This document shows positions 44,301-53,113 of a DNA stretch of 64,000 nt, piece after piece. A program made the translations under genes and the position numbers. Each line of letters starts with the position of its first letter. Position 1 is the stretch's first letter. This DNA comes from Pseudoalteromonas rubra (GTDB lineage: Bacteria > Pseudomonadota > Gammaproteobacteria > Enterobacterales > Alteromonadaceae). Where the stretch lies: contig NZ_AHCD03000037.1 of the NCBI RefSeq assembly GCF_000238295.3, forward strand, positions 14,531-78,530, given 5' to 3'. The notes under the pieces were generated by a model. That model saw nothing but the letters and a program-made list of their open reading frames with translations. It was not told the DNA's origin and did no database searches.

Positions 44301-46396
44301 TTCGTCTGGGCGTCCTGTTCACTCAGATCACTGTAATCTACGATCGGCAGTTCAGGGACAAAATGCGGGTGGATATGCTGAAGCGGCTCGTGCAGGTCAA
44401 ATGACGTTCGATAAATTTCGTGACGCTGAACCAAAGTACTGAGTGCAGCTTGCAGTGCCGCCGGGTCGAGCACACCACTCAGGGTCAGACGGCTGACCGA
44501 GTGATAGGCGAGATTATCAGGTGCCTGGCGTGCTAAAAACCACAATCCGCTTTGTTGTGCCGACAGAGGCGCTGTGTGTTGATGGTGCGCCGCGCGCGGG
44601 GCAATGTCGACGGGCGGACGGGCATTGTGAGTCAGTAGCGCCTGCCAGATCTGTGCTGGGGTACGCAAGCGGTAAATCAGCTGGGTATCCAGGTGTAAGT
44701 TAAGCTGTTGCTGAACCTCATTGGCGATGCGGATCGCGGAGATGGAGTCACCGCCTTGTGCAAAGTAATCACTATGCCAGTGTAGCTCTGCCGGGCAATA
44801 GCCCTGCATCAGGGTCAAAAAAGCGTGCTGCGCATGCGATAACTGAGCATCCTGATGAGTATGCTCCACTTCGACAGGTAAAGCCGCCAGTGCGCGTTTA
44901 TCCGTTTTACCGTTTTCTGTCATCGGCAGCTGACTGAGCAAAACGATCAAGTCGGGCTGCATGTAATCTGGCAGGGCGCGGCTAAGGTGACAAGCGATGT
45001 CCTGAGTCTGAGTGGCTTCATCATGCTGTGTCACGACATAGGCGGCGAGTAAGCGACGATTACCCTGTTGTTTGATCACGCAACTGACCAGCTTGACGGA
45101 GTCTAAAGTGGCGATGGTTTGTTCGATTTCTTCAAGCTCGATACGAAAGCCGCGCAGCTTGACCTGACCATCATCACGTCCGGCAAAATGATATTCCTGG
45201 CCATCAAAGGAGGCTAAATCACCGGTTTTATATAAACGGCTGAAGCCGCTGGCATCGCACTGGGGATCATAAAAAGGGTTGGCGATAAAGCGACTTTGAG
45301 TCAGCTCGTCACGGTTAAGATAACCCAGTGCCAGGCGTGGACCACTAATATAGAGTTCACCGACTTCACCTTGTGGACAGGGTTTAAGCTGGGGATCCAG
45401 CACATATAAGCGCGTATCATTGAGTGGCTGGCCAATATTCAGCTCACTGTCTTGCGCTGAAAAGCGATGCAAACTGGTTGCAACGGTGTTTTCTGTTGGG
45501 CCATATCCATTATAAATAGCAGTGACCTGACTGTAGGCCTCGAGCATGGCCACATTGGGTGTCTCACCAGCTACGATCAGGCACTTGAGTGCGCTGAGCT
45601 GGTGCGGTGGAATTAACGCCAGGAGTGCAGGCGGAATAGATGCAAATTCGATGTCATTTTGCTGCACCAGTGTGCTCAGGGCCTGCGCGTCTTTACGTTC
45701 ATGCTCGCTGGCAATATACACGCTTTGCCCCAGCAATAAATGGACGAATAGCTCGAATACGCTGGCATCAAAAATGTACGAGGCAAATAACAGAGCGCGC
45801 TGATACTGTGGCGTGTCGAACGCGTCAATATGGGTATCGGCCAGGTGTAAGATATTTTGCGCAGGGATCTGCACGCCTTTGGGTTGTCCGGTTGTTCCTG
45901 AGGTATAAATCACATACCCAATCGCATCTTGCGCTTGTGCGGGGGCTGTGTCGAGTGCCTCCAGGGGGCTTAGGGTGTCTACGCACAGCTGTGGGCGGTC
46001 TGCAATGGCCTCAACCTGGCTGAGGTGACTGTGCGTCAGGATCAGGGCTGGCTGACTATCTTGTAATATAAACTGGGTCCGTTGCGCAGGTGCATCGGTA
46101 GAAATGGGAATATAGCCAAGCCCGCAATGCAAAACCGCCAGCATACTGACGACCATATCAATGCCGCGCTCGTGATAAAGTGCAATATAGTGAGAAGAAG
46201 GGGCTGTTTCTGCCTGTTCAGACAGTTGCAGACGAATGTGCCCAGCAAGAAAAGTAACCCGCTGTGCCAATTCCTGATAGCTGATATGATTATTTTCATA
46301 AATAAGCGCAGTTCGATTCGCATATTTGCCATAAACTTGTGAGAGAGTTTTCGCCAGTGGTGGCATGCCACAGTCTGAAAAATGCTTCGTGTTCAC
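41387..46396 (-). CDS. NRPS, modules 1 and 2: A-T-C-A-T
   Basis: A 1669-residue loading and first-extension synthetase. The first A (about 15-510; YVIYTSGTTGQPKG at 161) has no condensation domain before it, so it loads the first residue. Its code reads D-A-F-S-I-A-G-V-A-K, unassigned. T1 has Ser551 in GGDS. C is at about 608-1040 (HHLIHDG 738-744). The second A (about 1065-1570) has the code D-F-W-N-I-G-M-V-H-K, identical to the canonical threonine code. T2 has Ser1608 in GGNS. No N-terminal acylation domain, so the peptide should have a free or unmodified N-terminus unless altered elsewhere. First gene of the operon. Confidence 0.93.
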   Translation of the reverse strand: MNTKHFSDCGMPPLAKTLSQVYGKYANRTALIYENNHISYQELAQRVTFLAGHIRLQLSEQAETAPSSHYIALYHERGIDMVVSMLAVLHCGLGYIPISTDAPAQRTQFILQDSQPALILTHSHLSQVEAIADRPQLCVDTLSPLEALDTAPAQAQDAIGYVIYTSGTTGQPKGVQIPAQNILHLADTHIDAFDTPQYQRALLFASYIFDASVFELFVHLLLGQSVYIASEHERKDAQALSTLVQQNDIEFASIPPALLALIPPHQLSALKCLIVAGETPNVAMLEAYSQVTAIYNGYGPTENTVATSLHRFSAQDSELNIGQPLNDTRLYVLDPQLKPCPQGEVGELYISGPRLALGYLNRDELTQSRFIANPFYDPQCDASGFSRLYKTGDLASFDGQEYHFAGRDDGQVKLRGFRIELEEIEQTIATLDSVKLVSCVIKQQGNRRLLAAYVVTQHDEATQTQDIACHLSRALPDYMQPDLIVLLSQLPMTENGKTDKRALAALPVEVEHTHQDAQLSHAQHAFLTLMQGYCPAELHWHSDYFAQGGDSISAIRIANEVQQQLNLHLDTQLIYRLRTPAQIWQALLTHNARPPVDIAPRAAHHQHTAPLSAQQSGLWFLARQAPDNLAYHSVSRLTLSGVLDPAALQAALSTLVQRHEIYRTSFDLHEPLQHIHPHFVPELPIVDYSDLSEQDAQTKITEHLAQLNAPFKLDSLPLARWTLVKLDTEKHVLLQVEHHLIHDGWSANQFATQLLALYAKLSNGEPLAAVPDVIQYADYACHQAQWLNGEQAQQQRLYWQTQLQSAPPRINLPVSQLAPDVPVSADTYRLELPRHVWQQLQQFCQRNQITPFSATLATLYVVLSRFSGDEDICIGSAMANRNQPQLETTMGMLVNTVVHRLQSDPQTTIDELIQQSFEVCAEAQANQTLPFPALVDTLNVPRIPGVNPLFQVCFTFQDTPQPATPLDTFKNIQLDQGAPAQDAKFELNIAMLDMHSQDPDRPVVMQWEYDRSRYDLWFIESMASNFAHLLAQLVTCTSPTALSQPLAALVPAATQPEPLTTPLQSSESLTALFEQQAQRHPDNTALFTSTGSMSYDQLTRRANQLAHWLMTQNVSGQFVGLYLPPGPDTLVAILGVLKAGAAYVPLSTRAPVSRNGFILEDAQVQVVISYRELIDELNTPQLTSLFLDDEATLLSYPDTSPACTITGADPAYVIYTSGTTGKPKGVVQTHGNVARLLSAAEQHFSFSTQDTWVLYHDYIFDFSVWEIWGALAYGGKLFIPDYLEIRDSMQFVEQCQQFGVTVLNQTPSAFYTFADIASSAQVPLTTLRYVIFGGEQLNYSKLASWWQQYGDRITLVNMYGITETTVHVTALTLSAAMPRHIADIGKPLADMQALVLDEQHRPVPMGCPGELYITGAGLAAGYLNRDALSAERFFTLTLGERECRVYRTGDKARQLPTGHLEYLGRLDDQVKIRGHRIELGEIEAQLLTFNEISKACVLTYDNQGQTALVGYIVPAEHTSECEALRQRLATRLPSYMIPDQLIALDAFPLTVNGKLDKKALPAPSLTSKSSYVAPQTPLQQQLCQLWQRILGVSLVGVQDDFFQLGGNSILAVKLVREAQESMQLAMPLSALLSYPNIATLAEHLSSTQVNTIVRSQRATQTSAKQVMEL

Positions 46397-46444
46397 GTCT
46401 TCTAGTCCTTCGCTAACATGTTCAACTTGGTTGCGCGTGAATTA

Positions 46445-46463
46445 TGTACACCAACTGTGTACA
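46445..46463. promoter_or_regulatory. Palindromic operator candidate upstream of the NRPS operon
   Basis: TGTACAC, five bases, GTGTACA: a perfect 7-bp dyad 49 bases before the start of the first NRPS gene and 120 before the divergent purT gene. The region 46397-46582 is otherwise AT-rich, with a run of nine T at 46488. A regulator recognising this site is not encoded next to the cluster. Confidence 0.5.
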
Positions 46464-46582
46464 AATTGTGTCTTTATTGTTTTTTTTTGGATATTTTGGC
46501 GCTTTTTTTTCTGCTGGCGATATTGCAATTTATGTTATTTTGTCAGTCACTTTTGAGATTCATCGTTACTTAGGAATAAATC

Positions 46583-47770
46583 ATGAAAATTAAGCAATTG
46601 GGCACGCCATTTAGTGCGACTGCGTGTAAGGTGCTGTTATGCGGTGGCGGGGAGCTGGGCAAAGAGGTGGTGATCGAGTTCAAGCGTCTGGGCGCAGAAG
46701 TGGTGGTGTTAGACAGGTATGATAACGCGCCTGCTATGCAAGTTGCCGATCGCAGTTATACCTTGTCTATGCTTGATGGTAATCAACTGGCTGCAATTAT
46801 TGAACAGGAGCAACCTGACTATATTGTGCCAGAGATCGAAGCAATTGCGACCGATACATTAGTGGCGCTTGAACAACAGGGGTTTACTGTGGTGCCCTCT
46901 GCAAAAGCCACACAGATCACCATGAACCGAGAAGGGATCCGTCGTCTGGCAGCCGAAGAGCTGGGTCTGGCCACTTCACCTTACCGCTTTGTCGATACAC
47001 AGCAGGAGTTTATCGATGCCGTTGCCGAGATTGGCATGCCTTGTGTAATTAAACCTATCATGAGTTCTTCAGGTAAAGGACAAAGTGTGGTGCGCAGCGA
47101 GGCTGATCTGGAAGCTGCCTGGACTTATGCACAGCAAGGCGGGCGCGCAGGTGAGGGCAGAGTGATTGTGGAGGGCTTTGTTGATTTCGACTACGAAATT
47201 ACCCTGCTGACCATTCGCCATATTGATGGTACCAGTTTCTGTGAGCCGATTGGTCATGTGCAGGAGGGGGGCGATTATCAGCAAAGCTGGCAACCGCAGG
47301 CGATGTCTGAGGTCGCATTGTCGCGAGCCAAAGCCATGGCAGAGCAGATCACAGAAGCACTTGGCGGACGCGGGCTGTTTGGGGTTGAACTGTTTATCAA
47401 AAATGATGATGTGTATTTTAGCGAAGTCTCACCACGGCCTCATGATACCGGCATGGTGACCCTGATCTCTCAGGACCTCAGTGAATTTGCCTTACATGTG
47501 CGGGCGATCCTGGGGTTGCCAATTCCCAACATTCATTGTCACGGCCCGTCAGCATCCAGTGTTATACTGGTCAACGGCACGTCACAGCAGCTTAGCTTCA
47601 CTCAGGTTGCTGAAGCGTTGATTGAAACAAATACCGACCTGCGTTTATTTGGCAAACCTGAGGTGGTGGGTCAACGTCGGATGGGCGTTGCGCTGGCGCG
47701 TGATGCAAGTTGTGAGCTGGCTATAGACAAAGCAAAACGAGTAAGTTCAACCATAGGCACGATTTTATGA
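46583..47770 (+). CDS. purT: Formate-dependent GAR transformylase (phosphoribosylglycinamide formyltransferase 2)
   Basis: A 395-residue ATP-grasp enzyme of purine synthesis that formylates glycinamide ribonucleotide using formate and ATP. The N-terminus has VLLCGGGELGKEVVIE and DRYDNAPAMQVA, the nucleotide and GAR binding part. The ATP-grasp centre has PCVIKPIMSSSGKGQSVV and VIVEGFVDFDYEITLLT, and the metal site is FSEVSPRPHDTGMVTL. Full length as in E. coli PurT (392). Divergent from the NRPS operon and coupled (ATGA) to an aldo/keto reductase. Confidence 0.96.
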   Translation: MKIKQLGTPFSATACKVLLCGGGELGKEVVIEFKRLGAEVVVLDRYDNAPAMQVADRSYTLSMLDGNQLAAIIEQEQPDYIVPEIEAIATDTLVALEQQGFTVVPSAKATQITMNREGIRRLAAEELGLATSPYRFVDTQQEFIDAVAEIGMPCVIKPIMSSSGKGQSVVRSEADLEAAWTYAQQGGRAGEGRVIVEGFVDFDYEITLLTIRHIDGTSFCEPIGHVQEGGDYQQSWQPQAMSEVALSRAKAMAEQITEALGGRGLFGVELFIKNDDVYFSEVSPRPHDTGMVTLISQDLSEFALHVRAILGLPIPNIHCHGPSASSVILVNGTSQQLSFTQVAEALIETNTDLRLFGKPEVVGQRRMGVALARDASCELAIDKAKRVSSTIGTIL

Positions 47771-48654
47771 CAAACAAGGTAATGGGCGATCTGGTCGCCG
47801 GGTTCTGGCGCTTACTGGATTGGCAGCAAAGCCCGACCCAGACTCTGGATTTTGTAAAGCAACTGACAGAGCTGGGTATACGAGACACCGATCATGCTGA
47901 CATTTATGGCCAGTACGAGTGTGAAGCGGCTTTTGGTCGTGCACTGGCGTTGCAGCCGTCGGTTCGGGAACAGATCAGCATCATCACCAAATGTGGCATT
48001 CGCCCTGCGCTTGCCAGCAAAGGGCTTGCGGGTAAAGCCAATCACTATGATTCAAGTCAGGCCCACATTATTGCCTCAGTGCAGCAGTCATTGCAGCACT
48101 TTGGCACCGATCGCATTGATACCTTGCTGATCCATCGCCCCGATTATCTGATGGACGCCGATGAAATGGCAGAGGCGTTTACTCGCCTTAAGCAAAACGG
48201 TGATGTATTGCATTTTGGGGTGTCGAATTTCACGCCTTCTCAGTTGAGCCTGTTGCAGTCTCGCCTCGATTTTGAGCTTGTGACTAATCAGATCGAGTTT
48301 TCACCTTATGAGATGAAAGCACTGGATGATGGCACTTTAGATCAGTGTCAGCAGTTGCGTATTCATCCCATGCTGTGGTCACCACTGGCAGGCGGGCGCA
48401 TCTTTGCTGAGACAGATGCCAAAGCGCTGCGATTGCGTAACTGTCTGAGTGAAGTGGCTGAGGAAGTGGGTGCCAGTGGTATTGACGCGGTGATCTATGC
48501 CTGGCTGCTGATGCACCCAAGTAAACCGTCCGTGGTGCTGGGGACCGGTAACATCGAACGGGTGCGTACCGCCGTGGCGGCACGTACGCTGACGTTATCC
48601 CGTGAGCAATGGTATCGCATCTGGCAGGCTTCGACCGGCCATAGTGTGCCTTAA
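47767..48654 (+). CDS. Aldo/keto reductase, YdhF-like
   Basis: A 295-residue NADPH-dependent TIM-barrel oxidoreductase. Tetrad residues are visible as Asp and Tyr in DHADIYGQYE, Lys in SIITKCGI and His in LLIHRPD. GVSNFTPSQL and SPLAGGRIF are typical of the family, and the C-terminal cofactor part is VVLGTGNIERV. Overall it resembles E. coli YdhF. The start overlaps the purT stop by 4 bases. Link to purine metabolism unclear. I see no reason to assign it to the NRPS pathway. Confidence 0.88.
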   Translation: MTNKVMGDLVAGFWRLLDWQQSPTQTLDFVKQLTELGIRDTDHADIYGQYECEAAFGRALALQPSVREQISIITKCGIRPALASKGLAGKANHYDSSQAHIIASVQQSLQHFGTDRIDTLLIHRPDYLMDADEMAEAFTRLKQNGDVLHFGVSNFTPSQLSLLQSRLDFELVTNQIEFSPYEMKALDDGTLDQCQQLRIHPMLWSPLAGGRIFAETDAKALRLRNCLSEVAEEVGASGIDAVIYAWLLMHPSKPSVVLGTGNIERVRTAVAARTLTLSREQWYRIWQASTGHSVP

Positions 48655-48664
48655 TGGGCCGGGC

Positions 48665-49351
48665 TTAGAGTGTAAAGTCCAGCGCATAACTCACATACGC
48701 CTTGATGTCATCATCGGCATCAAGGTCTGTCTTTACCAGTCCCAGAGTGAGCCCGCCCGTGCTCAGGCTGACGCCATAGTCCATGTAACTGTCATCTTCA
48801 CCCGTCCATTCCATGACGGTATCGCCGCTGGAACGACCGAGGTGCAGGCCCAATTCAGATTCAGAAAACACCGGGAACGCCGCGTTGAGTTCCAGATACA
48901 GCATATCTTCTTCTGTGCTTGAATCGCTCTGTGCTGTAGTCAGGTGGCTGAGTTTGAAGGAGAAATACTGCCAGCCAACCGAGGCATAGAGCTCGCCAAA
49001 GTCGATATCGCCAGCTGCATCCGGATAGGCATAATGAATGTAACCCAGGTCATAACTGAGCTGCTTGAATTCGCCACTGAACCCCGCGTAGAGATCCAGT
49101 TCATAACTGGTACTGGCTGTGTCTCCAAAATCTACATTGGATGCCCAGGCACCAAGATAAAATCCTTTCCCGCTGTCGTAGTCCAGCCCACCAGAGACGG
49201 CGGCGCCATCATCCGATTGGGTGATCCCGCGCCAGAAATAATTGGAGCTGGCGGCCACGTTGGCGCTAACGGAAGCAGACGTATCGGCCAATGCCAGTGG
49301 GTGAGCGAGTAGCAGTGAGATTGCACAGATTAATGAGTATTTATTGTTCAT
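48665..49351 (-). CDS. TorF-type putative porin (TIGR02001-like)
   Basis: A 228-residue outer-membrane beta-barrel protein. Signal peptide cut after ALA (about residue 22). The mature part begins SASVSANVAASSNYFWRG, a signature of the TorF/TIGR02001 family. Amphipathic strands alternate throughout and it ends with the aromatic YALDFTL. The ATG at 49351 is preceded by AGAGGA. The frame to 49372 is less likely. Acidic loops (DADDD, EEDM) are frequent. Convergent with the aldo/keto reductase, separated by 10 bases. Confidence 0.83.
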   Translation of the reverse strand: MNNKYSLICAISLLLAHPLALADTSASVSANVAASSNYFWRGITQSDDGAAVSGGLDYDSGKGFYLGAWASNVDFGDTASTSYELDLYAGFSGEFKQLSYDLGYIHYAYPDAAGDIDFGELYASVGWQYFSFKLSHLTTAQSDSSTEEDMLYLELNAAFPVFSESELGLHLGRSSGDTVMEWTGEDDSYMDYGVSLSTGGLTLGLVKTDLDADDDIKAYVSYALDFTL

Positions 49352-49603
49352 GTAGAGTCCTCTGGAGCACAAAGTGGTTGTCGCCCGGGAGGTTGCAATG
49401 GCTAAGCCAGCCTTGAGGAAAAGACAAAGTTCTATTTTACTGTCTTGATTTAAATGGATATATTTTCAAACAGGTAGCGTACTCAGGTGAGGGAAAGAAA
49501 GTTGGATGCACGCCGTTGGTGCATTTTTGTTCGCTTTTGCACAATGATCAGGCAGATCATAACTACCTGATCATAGGGACAAATTGTTCTGTTAGCCGAG
49601 TGA

Positions 49604-50776
49604 TTACCCGAAAATTGCGCGCATCAGTGAAATGGTTTCGTCGACGCTTCGGCCTTTTTCCACTTCAGCGATGATAGAGTCGCGCTTGGCACGAATGTGT
49701 TCCGGAATGCTGTCGTCACTCAGTGCCCGATCGACTAAAGTTTCTGCTGACTCTTTGCTGCGGCGGGTGGTTCTGGTACCGCTGCCGCTACCAGAACTTG
49801 TTCGTTTTGGCTTATTTAATAGCTTGAAGTAGTTAGAGCTTTGTGGCGTGTCTTTGTCTGCATAGAAAAAGAAGCATGGTAATAAGGCCTTAATGGCGAG
49901 CAATCTGGCTTCAGATTCGTCCGCTGCATTGCCTGTTGCAAACCAGGGCATCTTATTGATGGCCACGACAATATCCTGCCAGTAACGCTCAAAATCTCGG
50001 TTGGTCAGTTTGGCAATGCCGAGTGCCTGACACAGGGCGTCCAGTTTACTGTTAACCAGTGGGGTGAACACATCCGGGCGGCGCATTGCAAGCAGACGAG
50101 TGGCTGGCGCCAGAGTGGGTTTTTCGTCACTGTGACTGAATGCCATCAGGTAAGCCAGCACAAACTCTTGATAGTGTTGCTGTGTGACTTCGCCTTCGAG
50201 CGGAATATGGGCCAGTGCCGTATCGAACTCACCGGGTAGGTCGGCGAGTAACTGATGGAATCCCTTGGCACTTTTGGTTGAGGCAAACCATTCCACATCG
50301 AATTGATACACACTGGTATCCAGGCTGGCAGTATGTTTACCACTGAATGCCAGGCGGTCTTCGTTGATCATATCCTGCAACGGTGTAGCACGTAATGGAG
50401 CTAGGTAGTCAATGAGTTTGAGCTGTTCTTCCAGTGCCAGCTCTGATTCACGTTGACGAATGAATTCGCAGATCATCGGCCAGGGCGCAATACGCAGTGT
50501 TTTTAGCTGCAAAAAACTGATGGCGCTGATCAGCATGTCCTGGAGCTTTTTCACTATGGGCAGCTGATGATCGTCCAGCAGCTCAAAATTAATACGGTTC
50601 TTAGCTACATCCAGTAGCTCATAGCACCATCCCAGAAAGTCTTCAGGATGATTTTCAACCTTAACGGCCATCAGGTTAAGACTGATCTCGGTCGCCTGTT
50701 TCAGGATGTTCTGGTAGATCTGACTTTCTTGTTCGCCCAAAGCCATGTTCGACGGTGAAATGAGCAGCTTCTTCAT
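49604..50776 (-). CDS. Uncharacterised 390-aa cytoplasmic protein
   Basis: I do not recognise a family. The protein has no signal peptide or membrane segment. It is largely helical up to about residue 315, then has a low-complexity basic linker (SSGSGSGTRTTRRSKES, about 325-345) and a short helical tail with SIPEHIRAKRDSIIAEVEKGRS. It is rich in Leu and charged residues. The ATG at 50776 is preceded by GGAG. An in-frame upstream ATG at 50794 is possible. Single gene, divergent from the AsmA gene with 210 bases between. Linker and tail suggest an adaptor or nucleic-acid-contacting role, but this is only a guess. Confidence 0.75.
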   Translation of the reverse strand: MKKLLISPSNMALGEQESQIYQNILKQATEISLNLMAVKVENHPEDFLGWCYELLDVAKNRINFELLDDHQLPIVKKLQDMLISAISFLQLKTLRIAPWPMICEFIRQRESELALEEQLKLIDYLAPLRATPLQDMINEDRLAFSGKHTASLDTSVYQFDVEWFASTKSAKGFHQLLADLPGEFDTALAHIPLEGEVTQQHYQEFVLAYLMAFSHSDEKPTLAPATRLLAMRRPDVFTPLVNSKLDALCQALGIAKLTNRDFERYWQDIVVAINKMPWFATGNAADESEARLLAIKALLPCFFFYADKDTPQSSNYFKLLNKPKRTSSGSGSGTRTTRRSKESAETLVDRALSDDSIPEHIRAKRDSIIAEVEKGRSVDETISLMRAIFG

Positions 50777-50986
50777 GTCGCAGCGGTTCTCCAACTAGAG
50801 GGTTAATTCAGACTATTCAGTTTAGCGAAAGGTCGGTAAAACTGACAAGGGCGTGGATCATACCGGGATCTCCAACAAGTGCAATGCGAGATATGGCGGA
50901 TTGAAAAATCTTCCTGGGTGAAGGTGAATTTATCAACCAAATCGCTATCATAGAATGAGTCATAGATGATTTATAAAGGAAGAGAT

Positions 50987-52936
50987 ATGAAACGCGTGCT
51001 CAAATTGGTCGGCGCACTGATACTTGTGTTAGTGATTGCCGTTGTGGTCGCCCCTATGCTGATCCCGACCTCGACCATTATTGCGCAGCTGGAGCAACAG
51101 GTCGAAGCAAATACCGGGCGTAAGCTCGACATTGCAGGCGACAGTGAGCTCAGTATTCTGCCGCGCCTGAATATTATCCTCAACGATGTTCGCTTTGAGA
51201 ACATGCCAGGGGGCAGTCAGCCACATATGCTGACGATGGACCAGCTGGCTGTGCATATCCCCTGGCTTTCCCTGCTGTCAGGGGAGTTCCAGTTAGAGCA
51301 GTTTGTGATCCGCAACCCAAAAATTCTGCTTGAAAAGAACGCTGCGGGTCAGGCCAACTGGGTCATGGCGTTAGGTAAGGGAACTGCATCAGATGCGCCA
51401 GCAGAGCAGGCTCCGAGCGCGTCGGGTCCAGTGGCACTGCCAAAAGGGTTTGATATTGCGTTGGGTGAAGTTGCTATTTATGGGGGTGAGCTGATTTACG
51501 CAGATGCCACTTCAGGTGTGCGGCACGCAGTCTCAGACCTGGCACTGACGATTACACTCCCCTCGTTGTATAAGGCGCTGGAGTTAAATGGCAAGGTGGC
51601 TTTTCAGGGAGAAACGTTTGCGCTCAATATGACCGTCGATACACCAGCGAAAGCCATAGAAAGTAAGGATTTTAGCTTTTCTCAAGCGTTGGAATCGCGT
51701 CTGGTGAACATGACCTTCGATGGCCAGATCACTGAGCAGGGTAAGGTGTTCGGTGGGGCACTGACAGTATCAGGCGAATCAGTGAAAGACATTGCCCAGT
51801 GGCAAAAGGTTGACCTGAAAGCGAAACCCCAAGCGTTTAATCAGTTTGAAGTGGCCGGAGAAATGCGTTTTTCCAATGACGTATTTGCACTGCAGTCTTT
51901 AAAAGCCAAACTGGACAAGCTGGATATTCAGGGGCGCAGTGAGATCACATTAGGTAACCGCCTGAGTGTGAATGCGGATGTGGATTTAGGGATGCTGGAC
52001 CTCAATCCGTATTTACCGGAGCCGGTCGAGGCGCCTGAGCAGCCCACAAGTGCCCCGGGTGAACCGCAGCCTATTGTCTGGGATGACAGTGAAATTGATT
52101 TGTCGGCGTTGAATATGCTGGATGCCAATGTCGTGATCCGTTCCAGCGGTTTACGTGCCAGAGAAATTAAACTGGGCGCCAATCAGTTCTCAGTGGCGCT
52201 CAACAGAGGCAAAGCTAAATTGTCGATGGATAAGTTCGCAGCCTATGAAGGGCAAGGCAAAGGGGTTGTGCATGTGAATGCCGCGTCTGAACCTTACCAG
52301 GTGACCACCAATTTTGCCCTGAAAGGCATTAATGCCGAGCCGCTTTTGACCGATGCAATAGGATTTGACAAGGTATTGGGTAAGGGGAGTCTGAACTGGG
52401 ACCTCGAGACCCGAGGTGTCAGTCAGAAGCAGTTTGTTTCGGCACTGGCTGGCGAACTGGCGTTTGAGTTTAAAGATGGGGGTGTCAAAGGGGCAAACCT
52501 GGCGGAGATGGTGCGCAAAGGAAAAGAAATGCTCAAAGGGAATTTCTCGTCGGTTTCTGAGGGGGTGAACGCCGATTTTGACCCGGATCAGAAAACAGAT
52601 TTCTCTGCGCTGACCGGAAGCTTTCAGTTCCTTAACGGGGTTGGTCGTAACCGCGACCTGAATCTGGCAAGTCCGTTAATCCGTATCACCGGAGAAGGAG
52701 AAGTCGATTTGCCCAAAACATACGTTAACTATCGGGTCGTGACCGGCATTGTAGATACCATTGAAGGTCAGCAGAGCCAGGATGACAGCACGGGCTTTAA
52801 AATCCCGGTCAGAATTAAGGGGCCATTTCATCAAGTGGAAACTAAGCTGGATTTAAGTGGTGCGGCCAAAGACAAAGCCAAAGATGCAGTGAAAGAGAAG
52901 CTCAAAGATAAGCTAAAGGGCTTTTTTGGCGGATAG
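50987..52936 (+). CDS. AsmA family protein
   Basis: A 649-residue envelope protein anchored by one N-terminal membrane segment (LVGALILVLVIAVVVAPML). It has the AsmA start LEQQVEANTGRKLDIAGDSELSILPRLNIILNDVRFENM and the C-terminal AsmA part GVSQKQFVSALAGELAFEFKDGGVKGANLAEMVR. AsmA-like proteins are elongated beta-structures in the periplasm linked to phospholipid transport and outer-membrane integrity. GGAAGAG before the ATG at 50987 decides the start. The end is Lys-rich (KDAVKEKLKDKLKG). Slightly longer than E. coli AsmA (617). Confidence 0.9.
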   Translation: MKRVLKLVGALILVLVIAVVVAPMLIPTSTIIAQLEQQVEANTGRKLDIAGDSELSILPRLNIILNDVRFENMPGGSQPHMLTMDQLAVHIPWLSLLSGEFQLEQFVIRNPKILLEKNAAGQANWVMALGKGTASDAPAEQAPSASGPVALPKGFDIALGEVAIYGGELIYADATSGVRHAVSDLALTITLPSLYKALELNGKVAFQGETFALNMTVDTPAKAIESKDFSFSQALESRLVNMTFDGQITEQGKVFGGALTVSGESVKDIAQWQKVDLKAKPQAFNQFEVAGEMRFSNDVFALQSLKAKLDKLDIQGRSEITLGNRLSVNADVDLGMLDLNPYLPEPVEAPEQPTSAPGEPQPIVWDDSEIDLSALNMLDANVVIRSSGLRAREIKLGANQFSVALNRGKAKLSMDKFAAYEGQGKGVVHVNAASEPYQVTTNFALKGINAEPLLTDAIGFDKVLGKGSLNWDLETRGVSQKQFVSALAGELAFEFKDGGVKGANLAEMVRKGKEMLKGNFSSVSEGVNADFDPDQKTDFSALTGSFQFLNGVGRNRDLNLASPLIRITGEGEVDLPKTYVNYRVVTGIVDTIEGQQSQDDSTGFKIPVRIKGPFHQVETKLDLSGAAKDKAKDAVKEKLKDKLKGFFGG

Positions 52937-52952
52937 TCTCGGTCGCTCAGGC

Positions 52953-52982
52953 AATACATCGGGCTTTGCTGCCCGGTGTATT
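52953..52982 (+). terminator. Hairpin after AsmA gene, possible terminator
   Basis: A 12-bp stem (AATACATCGGGC with GCCCGGTGTATT, one G-U pair) and a six-base loop, 17 bases past the AsmA stop. No T-run follows, so termination would be weak or Rho-assisted. Confidence 0.4.
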
Positions 52983-53113
52983 ATGCCCGTAATTCATAAC
53001 CTTAACACTTTCATAAGCATCCTTCAGAAAACCTTCAGTCCCGCAGTATAGGTGGCTTTGTCACACTCATATCCACCTCGCCAAGACCCTGAAACATTTA
53101 CCCGGAGTGACAT

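Noticed and set aside
29586..46396. Siderophore interpretation of the NRPS cluster
   Set aside because: No catechol, salicylate or ornithine-hydroxylase gene, no TonB receptor and no Fur-like box next to it.
46583..48654. purT and the aldo/keto reductase as tailoring genes of the NRPS pathway
   Set aside because: purT is a clear purine-synthesis enzyme, the pair is divergent from the NRPS operon, and the reductase is YdhF-like and coupled to purT.
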